A DNA stretch of 64,000 bases from Azolla caroliniana (taxonomy: Eukaryota; Polypodiophyta), in contig JBHGNT010000017.1 in NCBI GenBank assembly GCA_043228905.1, positions 9,672,001 through 9,736,000 on the forward strand, written 5' to 3'. The position numbers were made by a program, and so were the translations under genes. The stretch's first letter is position 1, and each line of letters opens with the position of its first letter. This document shows, piece by piece, positions 1 to 11,270 of the stretch. The notes beneath the pieces are model-generated. The model saw only the letters and a program-made list of their open reading frames with translations. It ran no database searches and had not been told where the DNA came from.

Positions 1-860
1 GACCCCTTCCCTCATGTATGCATCGGTAGTATGGGCTCCAGGTCTACCATCTTTCATGTGGACGCAATTGGCGAGACCTTTGAAGATGATCTTATCACGT
101 CAACTCTGAAGCAAATCGATAGTACCAGATGACATTATTAGAGCAGAGTTCAGTCAGCCCCTGATGTTAGTAGAAGCACTTTTTCAAGTGGTAGTTTTTA
201 TTCATCGGATACATAGCCAACCACAAGATAAGATATCATGTCGAGCCTTTGAGGCATCCTGATCCCTACATGCGTCTAGAGACACTAGCTCTTGGTATAG
301 CACTGTGGTGAGTTGGTTACTTGCAAACGGCATAGACATTAATAACCTACCTCCCTTTAGGTACAACCATGGACTGATCAAACTCTAATATCTCATGAAG
401 ACCGTAATAAAGTGATACACCAAGAAATATGGCAAATTTACACTCGATATAAATGGATCGCCCCACGAGAGCCACTCCCATCTAAAATGTTGTACTACAA
501 GGAACATTTCTTGCACTTCTCTAAGTTAGGTTTTATTACACAACCAAGATATCTAGATACATTCTTATCAAATGCACTAAGGGTGGCCATTGGACAACTT
601 AGGATATCATCTCACCAACTTGAGATTGAGAATGGTCGGGCTAATAGAGTCCCTAGAGAGGAAAGGCTATGTAGGTTATGCCACAGAGATAGAGGATGAG
701 TATCACTTCACATGCAAGTGCCCAACTTATGCTGATATATGGGAGGAATACTAAGACATATTAGGACCCTCTCCCACCCTCTCCAAACTATTAGATACCC
801 CGGATGTAAAGAGACTAGGTAGGTATATCTTAGATCTAAAACAACATAGGGAGAATAAAT
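1..860 (+). pseudogene. LINE (non-LTR retrotransposon) 3'-end remnant
   Basis: Broken remnant of a LINE ORF2 C-terminal region. Bases 1-150 translate to a degenerate match of the post-reverse-transcriptase region of the - strand LINE at 50.1-50.4 kb. Bases 412-860, read with one frameshift near 690, match the tail of the same LINE family at 49.6-49.85 kb: both contain the residues GQLR-SSHQL. A cysteine/histidine cluster follows (CRLC, then EYHFTCKC near 690-720), the zinc-knuckle-like ending usual for LINE ORF2. Stops lie throughout 100-400. No poly(A) tail or target duplication is evident, and the 5' part lies outside the window. The assignment rests on similarity to the second copy in this window. 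Confidence 0.6.
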
Positions 861-988
861 TACAAAGTGTTAACCATAACCCTTTTACTATTCATCAACA
901 TGTAACTAGTGTAATTTTTCAAGAACAAGGGGAGACGATGAATGGGGATACACTTACGCCGCTCGGCCTCTCTCTTTAGGAAGCAGAA

Positions 989-1234
989 ATGCAAAGAACA
1001 ACCAAACGCCCTCGGATGTTGGGCTTCAAAACAAGTCAACACGGAGTAGAAAAGATTAAGAAGATAAGGGAACGTGAGCTACGTCAACTAGAAGCTATGG
1101 TTGGGGTACCTTTTACATTGGGACTACGAGCCACATCCACATCGAAACCCTTTGACCTCGAAGACCTCCTGCTTCTCTTTGAGAGACTTGATGGAAATGC
1201 AATTAGGCCTAGTATAACATCATTTTCATTGTAG
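989..1234 (+). CDS. Short open frame of unknown function (81 codons)
   Basis: An ATG-started frame of 81 codons following the LINE remnant. The protein is basic in its first half (KKIRERELRQLE) and ends with a leucine-rich acidic stretch (DLEDLLLLFERL). No domain is recognised. It lies between a decayed LINE and a gypsy LTR, so it may be the end of another decayed element rather than a gene. No promoter or splice context supports expression. Confidence 0.15.
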   Translation: MQRTTKRPRMLGFKTSQHGVEKIKKIRERELRQLEAMVGVPFTLGLRATSTSKPFDLEDLLLLFERLDGNAIRPSITSFSL

Positions 1235-1299
1235 AACATGTTTTTTATATAGAACATGTTTGTTATTTTATTAGAACTTGTTGAGAATCAAGCTCAACT

Positions 1300-1970
1300 T
1301 GTTACGCGTGTGCGTGTAGAAAGAGGCGGAACCACGGGGGCCTTGAAGCGAGGAGCGAGAGAGAGAGAGAAGAGAAGACTTGCAGATACGCAAAGGGAGA
1401 AGGAAAGAGAAAGGAACGGCACACTTAATTACAGTAACAGTCGATTACAATATCCAAAGATTGCAAAATCTGACGATTACAACCGGCAAGGCGGCGATGG
1501 TCCCGACACGAGGATCCTACTCACGCACACAGACAGAACACACTCGACTCAAAGAAACAAAAAGGGGAGAGCCTCTGCTGGAAGCACACGGGTTGTCAAC
1601 GAAGCAGAGGCATCGAACTCCCGACACCCACAGAGACCGACGATCGGAGGAGAAGAGAGAGCTCGGCACTCCGTTCTGCAGCAGCACTTCATCCTCGCCA
1701 ACGCCCGATACCCTTTCTTCCTTCTCTCCCTCCTTAAATAGTTCAAAAAAAAAAAGGGACCGTTCTTCCCTAGTCAAATCGCTTTATTCCCTGTCCCTTT
1801 CGATAGAGATACGCATCAATCTTCTAATAAATATGTACTACCTAGTATTTACATCAACCGACCTAATTATGAATTATGTCCACAATATCAATTCTCGCGT
1901 CCACCTATGTGAGCGCCGAATCATGCGCCTTTTTCTCTGATTCCGCCTATGGCCGGTTTTCTTCACGACA
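1300..1970 (-). repeat. G1 3' LTR
   Basis: 671-bp long terminal repeat, near-identical to 11271-11945. On the + strand it starts TGTTACGCG and ends CTTCACGACA, so both termini obey the TG...CA rule. The 21 bases immediately to the left (1279-1299) resemble the first bases of the copia A LTR, so this flank comes from another retroelement. Confidence 0.88.
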
Positions 1971-1987
1971 TCCACCCCCACCAAACC
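1971..1987 (-). promoter_or_regulatory. G1 polypurine tract
   Basis: On the - strand a run reading GGTTTGGTGGGGGTGGA directly abuts the 3' LTR. This is the expected position and composition of a plus-strand primer for reverse transcription. Confidence 0.7.
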
Positions 1988-2075
1988 GCGCATCCACCGG
2001 CATGCGCCAGAGACGGGTAGATACCGAAGAAAACCGGCTTCACTCGTCACTCTCCGATTCTTCGCCGGGCCCGAA

Positions 2076-3642
2076 CTAATCGTCGTCGTCGCTCTCGCTC
2101 GCCAGCTCCGCCTCGTCTTCGAACTGCTTCTTGAACGCTTTGATCCGCTTCCCGGCCACCGGCACCGCTAACAGTGTCCCGACGAGTTCCACGAGGTGGT
2201 ACGTGCCGTTGTCATTCGCACTCGTCACCGTGTAGGGCCCGAACCATCTCCTCGCGAACTTTTGCACCGCCTTGTGCTGATTGTCGAGGCTATTGTCGTA
2301 TACCAAGACCCAGTCACCTTCCTCGACCATCCTTGGTCGCAACCAGTGCGAACGGTTGAACCGGGCCTTGTTCCGTTCCCTTGCCGCCCACAGCTTTTCC
2401 TTCGCCCATTTCATGTCCTCCGGCCTCCACTCGAGTTCCGAATCCGTGCTGCCAACAACTCCTCCCGCCTCATCTCGTCCTTCCAATCTACCGCCGCCCA
2501 CGAAGAAACCGTCCGTTCCACCGGCATGATCGGCTTCTGTCCATACATTAGCTCTGCCGGCATAAACCCTGTCACCGAACTGTGCGTAGTTCGGTCCGCC
2601 CATAGTGCGTAAGGAAGGAGCCGCGGCCAATTCCCGACCTGCCCTCCGCATGCACACACCAACGCCTTTACGATTGGCCCGTGCCACGTTCTACCTTCCC
2701 GTTCGCCTCCGGATTGTACGTTGTAGTAAGGGAGAGTTTGACCCCTAGCCAGTTGAACAACTCCTCAACTTCCTGCGCATCCAGCTCTCCCCGGTCCGCC
2801 ACGATCTTCCCGACGCACTCATATCGACACACTACCTCTTCGATCAGGAACCGGCATACCGCCGCGGTTGTCTTGTTCTGCAGTGCACGGCCTTCCACCT
2901 GGTTCGTTAAATCTTCTCGTGCAAGCACCAAGTATCGCACCTATCCTACTCCCATCGGCATCGTCACCAAGTCTACCATCCACTTGAAATGGACTGTAGG
3001 CGGGTAGGTCGGGTGTAGCTCATCCCGATGTCGGACTACGGGGTGCATTTGACAGCTTTCGCAAGTCGTTACGAACCGATGCACATCCCGGTACAGCCTC
3101 GACCACCAGTACTTCAGCTTCTCAAATGTGGCCCACGTTCCGCGGTGCCCGACCCAAGGACTCTCGTGAAATGTCGCCAGTAATTCCTCCCGTTCTTCTT
3201 TCTTTGCCACTACTCGGAGTGGGATACCGTTTCTTTTCTTTGGGTGCCTCCATATGCACCCGTCCCGTAGGAAGAATCGGTACGCCTTCTTCCGTACCCG
3301 GCTCGCCTCTTCTCTCGTCCACGTTGCATCCGGCGTCATCACCCGTAGGAACCTCCCGATTTCGAGCCACTCCCCGTCGTACCTACTATCGTCAAATTCG
3401 TTAAGCGTCGGACTGTCCCCTTTCCTCGTCGTCACATTAGCCAACCCGAAGAAGTCCTCGCTGACTTCTTCGTCATCCGAAAGCATGCCGTCTTCGTCGT
3501 TCAACCTTGCTCTCGAAAGCATGTCGACCATGGCGTTATCCTTTCCGGAGATGTGCCGTATCTCCGGGTTCAGGGACTTAACGTACGCTATCCACCGAAG
3601 CATTGCTAGGTCCCTGTCGGCCTTGACTGCCGAAACGATACC
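2076..3642 (-). pseudogene. G1 integrase and RNase H C-terminus (frameshifted)
   Basis: Three overlapping - strand frames (3603-2941, 2940-2668, 2687-2076) together read as the end of RNase H followed by integrase. The N-terminal zinc site is visible as HESPWVGH followed by CESCQ. The catalytic triad context is present: an Asp in KWMVDLVT, an Asp in VADRGELD, and a Glu in NGKVERG. The C-terminal domain ends with RRWFGPYTV, a GPY/F-type motif, then a very acidic tail (ESDDDD). Two frameshifts, near 2940 and 2680, break the frame. It is continuous in order with the reverse transcriptase upstream. No chromodomain is recognised. Confidence 0.85.
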
Positions 3643-5046
3643 CTATAGTTCGCGCTTGACTTGGGCGTATCCTCGCTGCCGCTCGCTCAATACCTTCGCC
3701 CTGAACCGGATCGGGAACCGTGCACCATCCTCGTCCTCCTGGTTGATCACCCACCCAATCCCAATCGGGCTCGTGTCCACCGTCACGTAGATGGGGACCC
3801 CCTTACAGTAAACAGCTTTACGGAGAGCTTGCACTATCGTAAGCGCCTCCTTTAGTCTCCGAACCGACTCCGTGTGCGCCGTTCTCCACTCAAAGCTACA
3901 CCCCTTTTTCAATAGTCCGTAGAGGGGTTCCACGACATGCGCGTAGTGTGGGATCCAGATGTGGTAGAACGCGCATGCACCCAAGAATCTGCGGACCTCC
4001 GTAACTGACCCACAATCGTTCCTCATTGTGGAGATGGCCTCTACCTTTGCCGGAGACGGTTTCCTACCGTAAGGCCTGCACAGGTGTCTGACCACCAAGA
4101 TCTCCGACTGCTCGAACGCCGATTTTTCTCCGAAGAAGGTCTGTCGTGCGCTCTCGAGCTTCTGCAGCACCTTCTCACAGTCGTTGATGTGGTTCACAAC
4201 GAACCTCCGACATCCGTCTGGCCTGACAGTGTCATCCACATCTTCCACCGGACACCCCTTTATCGGGATGTCATCCAAGAATGGCATGGTGATGTCCGGG
4301 ATGCAGTCCCTCAACACCTTGTTCATTGCGTTCACCATATGCGCCACCGAATTCGTCCCGCCTTGTGGTAGGGTACACATCCGTACTAGGCTGAGAGGAG
4401 TTCGCATCGTCGTAATATCCCTACTCTCCACGGCTAGCTGGAACTGGTCGTACCCCGAGTATAAATCACTGACCGAATAGATCGACCTTCCAATGAAGGC
4501 CTCCACGAACTCGTCTATGGTCGGTTTGATTCCTACATTACGGATGGTCACCTTGTTGATCGGTTGCAGGTCCTGAATGAAGCGCAACGTGCCATTCTTC
4601 TTCGGCACCGTAAACCACCAATTCGAATACGGGGTACTCGACGGTTCGAGGATGCCCATCTCCACCTTTTGCTTTAGAAGCTCCATCAACTTCGGGATGT
4701 GAGCTCTCGGCACCAGAATTGGTTTGAGATTCCACGGTACATGCGGTACCATGAAGATCACCATTGGTTCGAAGATCGTCGGGTCCACGCACCCAATCTC
4801 CTCCGGCGAGAACGCGAAGGCTTTCCCATGCCTTCCAAGCATTCTCCGAAACATGTCCTCCTCTGCCGACAGTAGGAAGTCACCCCCACCGACCTTGAGC
4901 TCCCGTTGCGTTATGTCGGTGAACCGGTGCCCTATGCCAGCCAGATTTCGTACACTGGGGTCCGACGCGACCCCTTTTATCCGCTCCTCGCTGTCCTCCG
5001 GCAAGGGTGCCGCGACTGGCCTCACCTTCCGGTCCACAGTCTTGTA
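3643..5046 (-). pseudogene. G1 reverse transcriptase / RNase H N-terminus
   Basis: A 464-codon open frame that copies element RNA into DNA. Visible RT motifs include WFTVPKKNG, LYSGYDQFQL, CTLPQGGTNSVAHM and the catalytic FLDDIPIKG. RNase H begins around ITVDTSPIGIGWV-type sequence (VTVDTSPIGIGWV) and stops at REL near 3643, where an in-frame TAG lies. Downstream the frame resumes with GIVSAVKADRD joined directly to LAMLRWIAYVK, so the RNase H core appears shortened. The upstream end is cut by element N at the CTTTG duplication (5047-5051). Confidence 0.88.
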
Positions 5047-5051
5047 CTTTG

Positions 5052-5438
5052 TGTTGGCCGATCAGAAGAGCAAGGACAAGTGGGAAGGCGGAATCGGATC
5101 GGATAATAGGAAATAAATAATAGTAGAATTATTATTCGGAGGGACGGATCCGGTACAGTTGTACCGATCCGGATCCGGACCGATTCGGATGTCGGTTGCC
5201 TAAGCGCACCGATTGTAACCTTGCCGGATGCCTATAAAAGGATCCGATGATTTGTAAAGGGGACGAAAAGTAATACAATAGTAATTATTGCGTGTTTATC
5301 TGTATCTCGTATTGTTTACCGTCTGTGCTTAATTGTAATCATCTTACGCGTGTAACCTAGCATCCAATCCTTACCACCCCTTTGGAGAAGTGTCGGATAG
5401 ACACCTGTGTTGAGGCTAGTCCGGCCAGACAGACAACA
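5052..5438 (+). repeat. Element N 5' LTR
   Basis: 387 bp, TGTTGGCC at the start and AACA at the end. It contains a TATA box (TATAAAA at 5233-5239) about 30 bp before a likely transcription start, and an imperfect GGATCC-rich palindrome near 5143-5178. The sequence differs from 8328-8714 at only a few positions. Confidence 0.92.
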
Positions 5439-8277
5439 CTATTTTGGCGACCACGATGGGATCGCCGACGCTCCACCACACACAGAACCAGAGCAGGCGG
5501 CAGCATCGATCGATATATCAGAAGTCACGGAAGGAGCGGTGCAGGCGCTCACGGGGATAAAAGCAGGAGAACTTCAAACAATCGAAAACCCTTCAAGTGA
5601 AATCCTGTTCGAATATTTCGGGGAGTACTCTATCAGCAGCAAGGCGTATCGAACGCAGGGCGGAGAGAACCTGCTGTTTGGAGAAGTGGCCCGCGCCATG
5701 ATGGAATACGGATTCGTGAATCCCCGTCCCCCAGCCATAGCCAAGTACCGGGCAGCGTTCTTAATAGCAGCGTACGAAGGCTTACAAATAGACTGGCTCC
5801 ATTTCATAACCGAAGGATTGAAGGAGGCCATCAAAAATCTTGTGGAAGGAAAAAAGCCATGGGCCGGGATAGCACAATGGCTAACGGTGTTAGTCCCACT
5901 GGTGCTCCCCATCACACAAAAGAAAAGAGGTCGGCAGGAGACGACGCCGAAAAAGGTCACAAAGCGCCGACAGATTTTGGAGAAACACACCCCCGGATGG
6001 ACCCAGCAAGAAGCAGAACAGCAGGGGGAAGGACCATCCCGACAGCAACAGGAACCGGCAACAAAGGCAAAATCGGCAGGTAAAGGCAAAGGGAAATCGG
6101 CCGAGGAGGAACCGGTAGCGCGCAAACCAATCCATATAACGCTGCGACGGCCGGAACCGGAACCAGAGGTCTTTATACAAAAGGTCCGTCTGGTAACCGC
6201 ACCGGAGGAGGAAGCTGAAACAGAAGACTCATCCGAACCCCTGGTAAGACTCCCAGCAAGACAAGGTCGGGAGAAACGGGCGAAAGGACCGGCTCCACCA
6301 GTGGACAGAACTCAGCAGAGGGCGCAAGGACCATCTCCAGTAGCCGAGGCGGAAACAGCACCGGAACCCGTACCCAGGGAAGCAGCACCGACACCGGTTG
6401 GGCCGGACTTCAGAGAACCGGTCATCCTAGAGAAGAAGAAGGAACAAGCGTCGGAGCCAGAGCCAGAGAAGAGGCCGGAAAAACAGCCTGAGTTAAGTGA
6501 GCAAGGCCACCCCGACACCGGAAGAACAAAGCCACAATGGCTGAGATGGCTTTCGGAGCAGTTATCGGGAGTAGCGGACCAGTTAGAAAAAGAAGAAACG
6601 TGTAGGCAACAGCTGACGCATACAACAACTCAGGAGTTGGTCGTGCTCCGAACACAGATCGAGGAAATGCAAGAGGAGCTGTTGCAGGCAAGGGAAGGAA
6701 TTCAACAAGCAAAAGTTGTCACCGAGCCGGTCGGGACAACAAGGAAGCAACCAGAACCGGTAGCCTTGCAAACCGGCCCTGAGACCGAAAAAATAATAAA
6801 AACCTTACGAGAGGAGTTAAAAGCTCAGGAGGCATTAAGGGAAAGAGAAAGGGAGCAGCGGAAAGCGGTGGAGGACGACAGAAGAAAAATGGAAGAAGGC
6901 CTCCGGAAAGGTCGGGCCGCTAATGACCGACTGCAAGAAGAAAAAGAGAAGCTGCAAAAGGAGAAGGACCGACTACGTCGACATGCCGAGCAAGAGATAG
7001 AACGACTGCAGGAAGAACTCCGACAACAGAAGGACCGGGACGATCGGTTAAGAGCTCAGGCAAACCGACGCCTGAAGCAGAAGACGGAGGACTTCGACCG
7101 TCTCTACCGAGATCACAAGCAGGCCGAGTCGGACAACAAAAAACGGGCAGCAGACTACGACCGGCAAATAGAGAAGCTGAAAGAACAGCTCAAAGAGACC
7201 CGATTAGACCTGGCTAAGGCGATGGATGAGGTCAGTGCCAACAAGGAAGCATTGTCGGCGGAAATAGCCCAAGCAACGGAGAGAAGGAAGGAATTAGAGG
7301 CGCTAAGGCGGGAAAAGCTGGACCTGACCAAGATCAGGAATGAAGAAAAGGAAAAATCGACCTTCACGATCAGCAAACTGCAAAGTACCTATGAAAAGCA
7401 GAAAGCGGATTACGAGGCCCAGGCTCAGATAATGGCCGACATTATAAAACGGGCAAGGAAGGAAAAGCAGGAAGCTTATGCGCATGCTAAGGCAGGGGTT
7501 GACCGGATCAAGCTCATCATGTCAGGATAGAGTACCCGAGCTCAGGCAAGCATCAACGAAAGTACGGAAAAGCTATGGAAGGAGTGGTCACAACAGGCAG
7601 CCGAGCTGCAGACACTCCGAGCGGATGCCGAGAATCGGAGGAAGACCGGTGACAAGTTCTACAAGATGGATGAGGAAAGTATCGTCGCCATTCGGGAAGA
7701 ATTGTCGGAAGATTTCTACACTTTAGCGGAAGAACATCTCAAAGAAATCTGAGGGTTGGATGACGGGCAGCTCGCAACTCAGTTGGAGTTGGAGAGATAC
7801 GAGCAGGACCGGTTACGACAGGAAGCTAAGGGAAGAACGACGCCAACCACTATTGGTGAGGGAACGCGACCGGCTGAAGATGAACCAACCGACACCGAAC
7901 AACCCCGACGAGGAATACCCGAAGACGAACTTGAAGAAGAGCAGGAGCAGACCGATGCCGGAGAAGAAGAAGAGCTGAGACCGGAAGACACCAGAGCAGA
8001 GGAAGGAGGCATATCGAGTCGACTAGTCGAGACCGGAGAAAGCGACACCGGTAACAGAACAGAGCCAGGAACGGAGGGAGAACAGGAAGAACCCGGACGA
8101 AGCGGTGAGGAAGCACCAACACCACAGAATCAAGCAGAGCCGGAGCAGCAAATTTTTACGGAACAACCCACCCAACCGGAGGTCGGAGACCAGGCAGGCA
8201 AGGAACAGGAACAGGAGGAAGGAGCACCACTTGACACCATCGAGCAGAGTGTGCTCGATATTTTGGAGGAAGACTGA
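5439..8277 (+). pseudogene. Element N gag-like coiled-coil protein (two in-frame stops)
   Basis: One reading frame is open from 5401 to the TGA at 8275-8277, interrupted only by TAG at 7528-7530 and TGA at 7750-7752; ignoring these it spans about 956 codons. The first 200 codons look globular, with FGEYS, LLFGEVARAMMEYGF and IDWLHFITEGL, weakly reminiscent of proteins annotated as putative plant transposon proteins. A Pro/Glu/Lys/Gln-rich stretch follows, then a long coiled coil (about 6540-7500) rich in E, K, R, Q with leucine heptads, then a very acidic end. No ATG lies in frame before 5698, so the start is unclear. No zinc knuckle is seen. Likely a structural particle protein; function is inferred only from position. 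Confidence 0.65.
5445..5460 (+). promoter_or_regulatory. Element N primer-binding site
   Basis: TGGCGACCACGATGGG begins six bases after the 5' LTR. It starts with TGG, complementary to the CCA end of a tRNA, at the expected place for a minus-strand primer site. The priming tRNA was not identified. Confidence 0.6.
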
Positions 8278-8327
8278 GGCCGGGAGTGGATTCGAAGTGC
8301 AAGGCACTTTCCCACGAGCGTGCCATG

Positions 8328-8714
8328 TGTTGGCCGATCAGAAGAGCAAGGACGAGTGGGAAGGCGGAATCGGATCGGATAATAGGAAGTAAATAATAGT
8401 AGAATTATTATTCGGAGGGACGGATCCGGTACAGTTGTACCGATCCGGATCCGGACTGATTCGGATGTCGGTTGCCTAAGCGCACCGATTGTAACCTTGT
8501 CGGATGCCTATAAAAGGATCCGATGATTTGTAAAGGGGACGAAAAGTAATACAATAGTAATTATTGCGTGTTTATCTGTATCTCGTATTGTTTACCGTCT
8601 GTGCTTAATTGTAATCATCTTACGCGTGTAACCTAGCATCCAATCCTTACCACCCCTTTGGAGAAGTGTCGGATAGACACCTGTGTTGAGGCTAGTCCGG
8701 CCAGACAGACAACA
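8328..8714 (+). repeat. Element N 3' LTR
   Basis: 387 bp, same length and nearly same sequence as 5052-5438, followed by the target duplication CTTTG at 8715-8719. TATA box at 8509-8515. Confidence 0.92.
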
Positions 8715-8719
8715 CTTTG

Positions 8720-9931
8720 TATCCACGCGGGCCGTCCGATCCGACCCAATCCTTTCCTCGAAGTCCACGATGACTTCGTACATTCCCATCGAACTAACCG
8801 GAATGGTCCGGTCTTCTCTAAGGTCTTCACCGATCACCTTTCGCAACTCGCCCAAGGTGTCGTCAAAGGAGACCGCCTCCACGGCGCCGCTGATCTCTTC
8901 GTCGGGGGAGAGGACTCTGCATCCCCTGAGCCGCTCCTCCGCTCGCTTCCTTTCCCGGCCACTGACGCCGACTATAGTACAACCTCCGTTTTCGGAGAAC
9001 CAAAACTTCCTACCTATTGTACATGTGTGGGGTTCTTCCGGTACATCCGGACTAGCGCGGCCCCACACCTTGATAGCCCTCTATAATAATACCCTCGGTT
9101 GTCGCCGCCGAGGGTCTCGCGATTCCTCTCATGGTTCGGACGTACGGTCATGAATTGGATGGAATGTCGACCGTCCTGGCTCTTGACGCGCAAGTACGCC
9201 GAACCGTTGTCCAGCACCTTCGTCTCCATGCATGTTGCCGTAATGTATGGTTCGCCGAGAATCACCGGGTGCGAGGATGTTTCCTGCACGAAGAAATGTT
9301 GATTTATCTTGACGTCACCGACCTTTACGCGTATATTCGGGCACGCACCATGCAGCTCCTCCGTAGCACACGTCGCCGCGCGTATCTTCCACCCATGCTT
9401 GGTGTTGATCGGCCATTTACCCCTCTTGTAGAAATCCATGGACATCAGGTTGATTTCGGATCCATGGTCTACCAAGGCCACCACCCGTTCCGGAACGTCG
9501 TCGATCCGCACAGGGGTTTCCGTAGTTGCCCTGGCCCAATGCGACTTCGCATAGTGGGTTTCCGCCAACTCGTCTTCTAGGGCCGCGTCTTCTAAGTGCG
9601 TAGTCTGCACCTCCACCGGCTTCTCTGGTTCTGGCTCCGTCGAGAGCCTCTTCCGCTTTACCATGTCTACGATGGAGTCGTGGAACTCCCTCTTGGCGAT
9701 TCCCAGCACCTCCCACAACGACAGCTCCACTTTACTGTCGAGGATCCGCTCTTCAAGGACCTTCTGTAGGTCCGTTGCTCTCTCGATTTCGGTGCTCAAC
9801 CGAAACCCCGCCTGCTTCTTTCCATCCGGCGCGCTTGGGTTGCTGGCACCGGTCGGTTTCAGTCCGAACTGGGTCTCATCCCTCTGCGGGGGACTGACCC
9901 CCCCGGCCTTTCTTGCCCGTTTGTCTTCCAC
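8720..9931 (-). pseudogene. G1 aspartic protease and protease-RT linker
   Basis: Two overlapping - strand frames (9931-9014 and 9068-8720) encode the protease that would process the polyprotein and its link to reverse transcriptase. The active site reads ALVDHGSEINLMS (about 9449-9485), with DHG where most retroelement proteases have DSG or DTG. The conserved second half PVILGEPYITAT and the MTVRPNHER motif follow. A frameshift near 9040 moves the reading frame. The 3' end is cut by element N; the sequence rejoins the reverse transcriptase frame across the insertion. Confidence 0.8.
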
Positions 9932-10018
9932 CAGAACCTCCTAGTTCTGGCAAGCGGCTTCTACGAAGCCCGTTTTCTCTTCGACCTGATCGTCCCATCC
10001 GGTGACCTCCTGGACCCG

Positions 10019-11218
10019 CTATTCCGCGCGGTCCGCCTCTTCCTTCTTCAACCGAACTCCGGAGAGGCCTTCTAGGACTAGCGGCCAGAATCCGGAGTCC
10101 TTCACCTTCCGGGTCTCATCACCCCCGACCCGAATTCCCGCTGACACTGAGTAGTTAACGACTTCTATGTGTCGTGCCGCGGCCTCTTCCATCAACCTCT
10201 TCATTCCGTCGCACCCCGTATTTAGTTCTAGGGCTCTCCGGGTCTCGCTCGCGTGCACCCGCCCGTTCCAGAGGTACACCACGTTGGTCCTGAGCGCGTC
10301 GGCGAAATCCGCGCAATCCTTCCGAATGTGACCAATTGCGTCACACCACATGCACCGCTGCCCAGCCGGCGGCCTCCGGTCGCGAGGTTATTCGCCGTTG
10401 TCTCTCCGTGCATGTGTGATCTGCAAGTCGCGCACCATCTGTGTCAGCTCCTCTAGAGCCGCTCCTCCAGATGGGCCTCTGACCATGTCGTTCGATGTCG
10501 GCCCCGACTCCAGCCAAATTCGGGTCTCTTCCTTCCTACAGGCTGGCACCGACACTGGCTCCTCGAGCCTCCTCGCCGGGACCGGCCCTGACCCCGACGA
10601 GCTTTCGTCGCTCCAATCGCGCTGCTTGTCGGAACGGCTGCAGACCCGTTTTACCACGGCCCAATCTAGCGTGAGCCCTTCGTCCGTTTCCAATAGGGGA
10701 CCCACCTTTTCCCTATCAAGTGCCTCCACCGACTTAACAAACAATAGTACTCAACTCGTTTTGAGCACGGTCCGGTCTAGCGTCGACAGTCGCGCGAACC
10801 GTTTTTCGAACTCTTGGAGGAGCGCCAACGTGTTCCTCCCCTTTCCGGGGCTTTCCACCCACGCCATGAAGTCCCGCCTCGACAGCCGAAGCGAGTCGTC
10901 AAACCCGTACTTCTCGAGGAGTTGCAACTCGAACTCCTCCCAAGTCTGGCATATGGCCAACACCTCGAGCACCTCCGCGTGGATGCCCGACGTCACCACC
11001 CGAGGGAATCCGAACAACCGCCTGTCCACCGGGATATCCCTCATGATCATTTCAGCCCGGTAAACCTCCAAATAACTTGTGGCGTCTTTCCCTCCGAACC
11101 GGCCTATAGTGCCGACGATCGATTCAATGGCTCTGTCGAGGGTACCCGTCCCCTCACGAGCGCTTACCAGCCAGTCGATGGCTACCACCATTGCCTCTGC
11201 TAGCTCCGATCCCCTCAT
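10019..11218 (-). pseudogene. G1 gag (capsid and nucleocapsid)
   Basis: Two frames, 11218-10751 and 10744-10019, read as gag. The first holds a retrotransposon capsid-like region (TWEEFELQLLEKYGFDD, ALLQEFEKRFARL). The second ends with a CX2CX4HX4C zinc knuckle, CMWCDAIGHIRKDC, near 10310-10355, which would bind element RNA. Stops at about 10748 and 10385 break it. It begins some 50 bp downstream of the 5' LTR, as expected for gag. Confidence 0.75.
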
Positions 11219-11240
11219 CTTTCAACTCCTTTGCCACCTA

Positions 11241-11258
11241 TTCACGTCGGGTTCACCA
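11241..11258 (-). promoter_or_regulatory. G1 primer-binding-site-like sequence
   Basis: On the - strand TGGTGAACCCGACGTGAA lies 12 bases inside the 5' LTR and begins with TGG, as tRNA-primed sites do. The matching tRNA was not identified. Confidence 0.45.
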
Positions 11259-11270
11259 AAGATGTCGCGT

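Larger units (their letters stand above)
5052..8714 (+). mobile_element. Non-autonomous LTR element N (LARD/TR-GAG-like), nested in G1
   Basis: Complete LTR element inserted in the opposite orientation into G1 between protease and reverse transcriptase. It has two 387-bp LTRs (5052-5438, 8328-8714) and a perfect five-base target duplication CTTTG at 5047-5051 and 8715-8719. The interior of about 2.9 kb encodes one long gag-like/coiled-coil frame. No protease, reverse transcriptase or integrase is present, so it must be mobilised in trans if at all. A diverged solo LTR of the same family lies at 26993-27464. No strong polypurine tract lies next to the 3' LTR. Confidence 0.92.

Noticed and set aside
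5407-5409. Translation start of the element N protein at 5407 inside the LTR
   Set aside because: The codon is GTG, not ATG. The frame is open there but initiation is unsupported.
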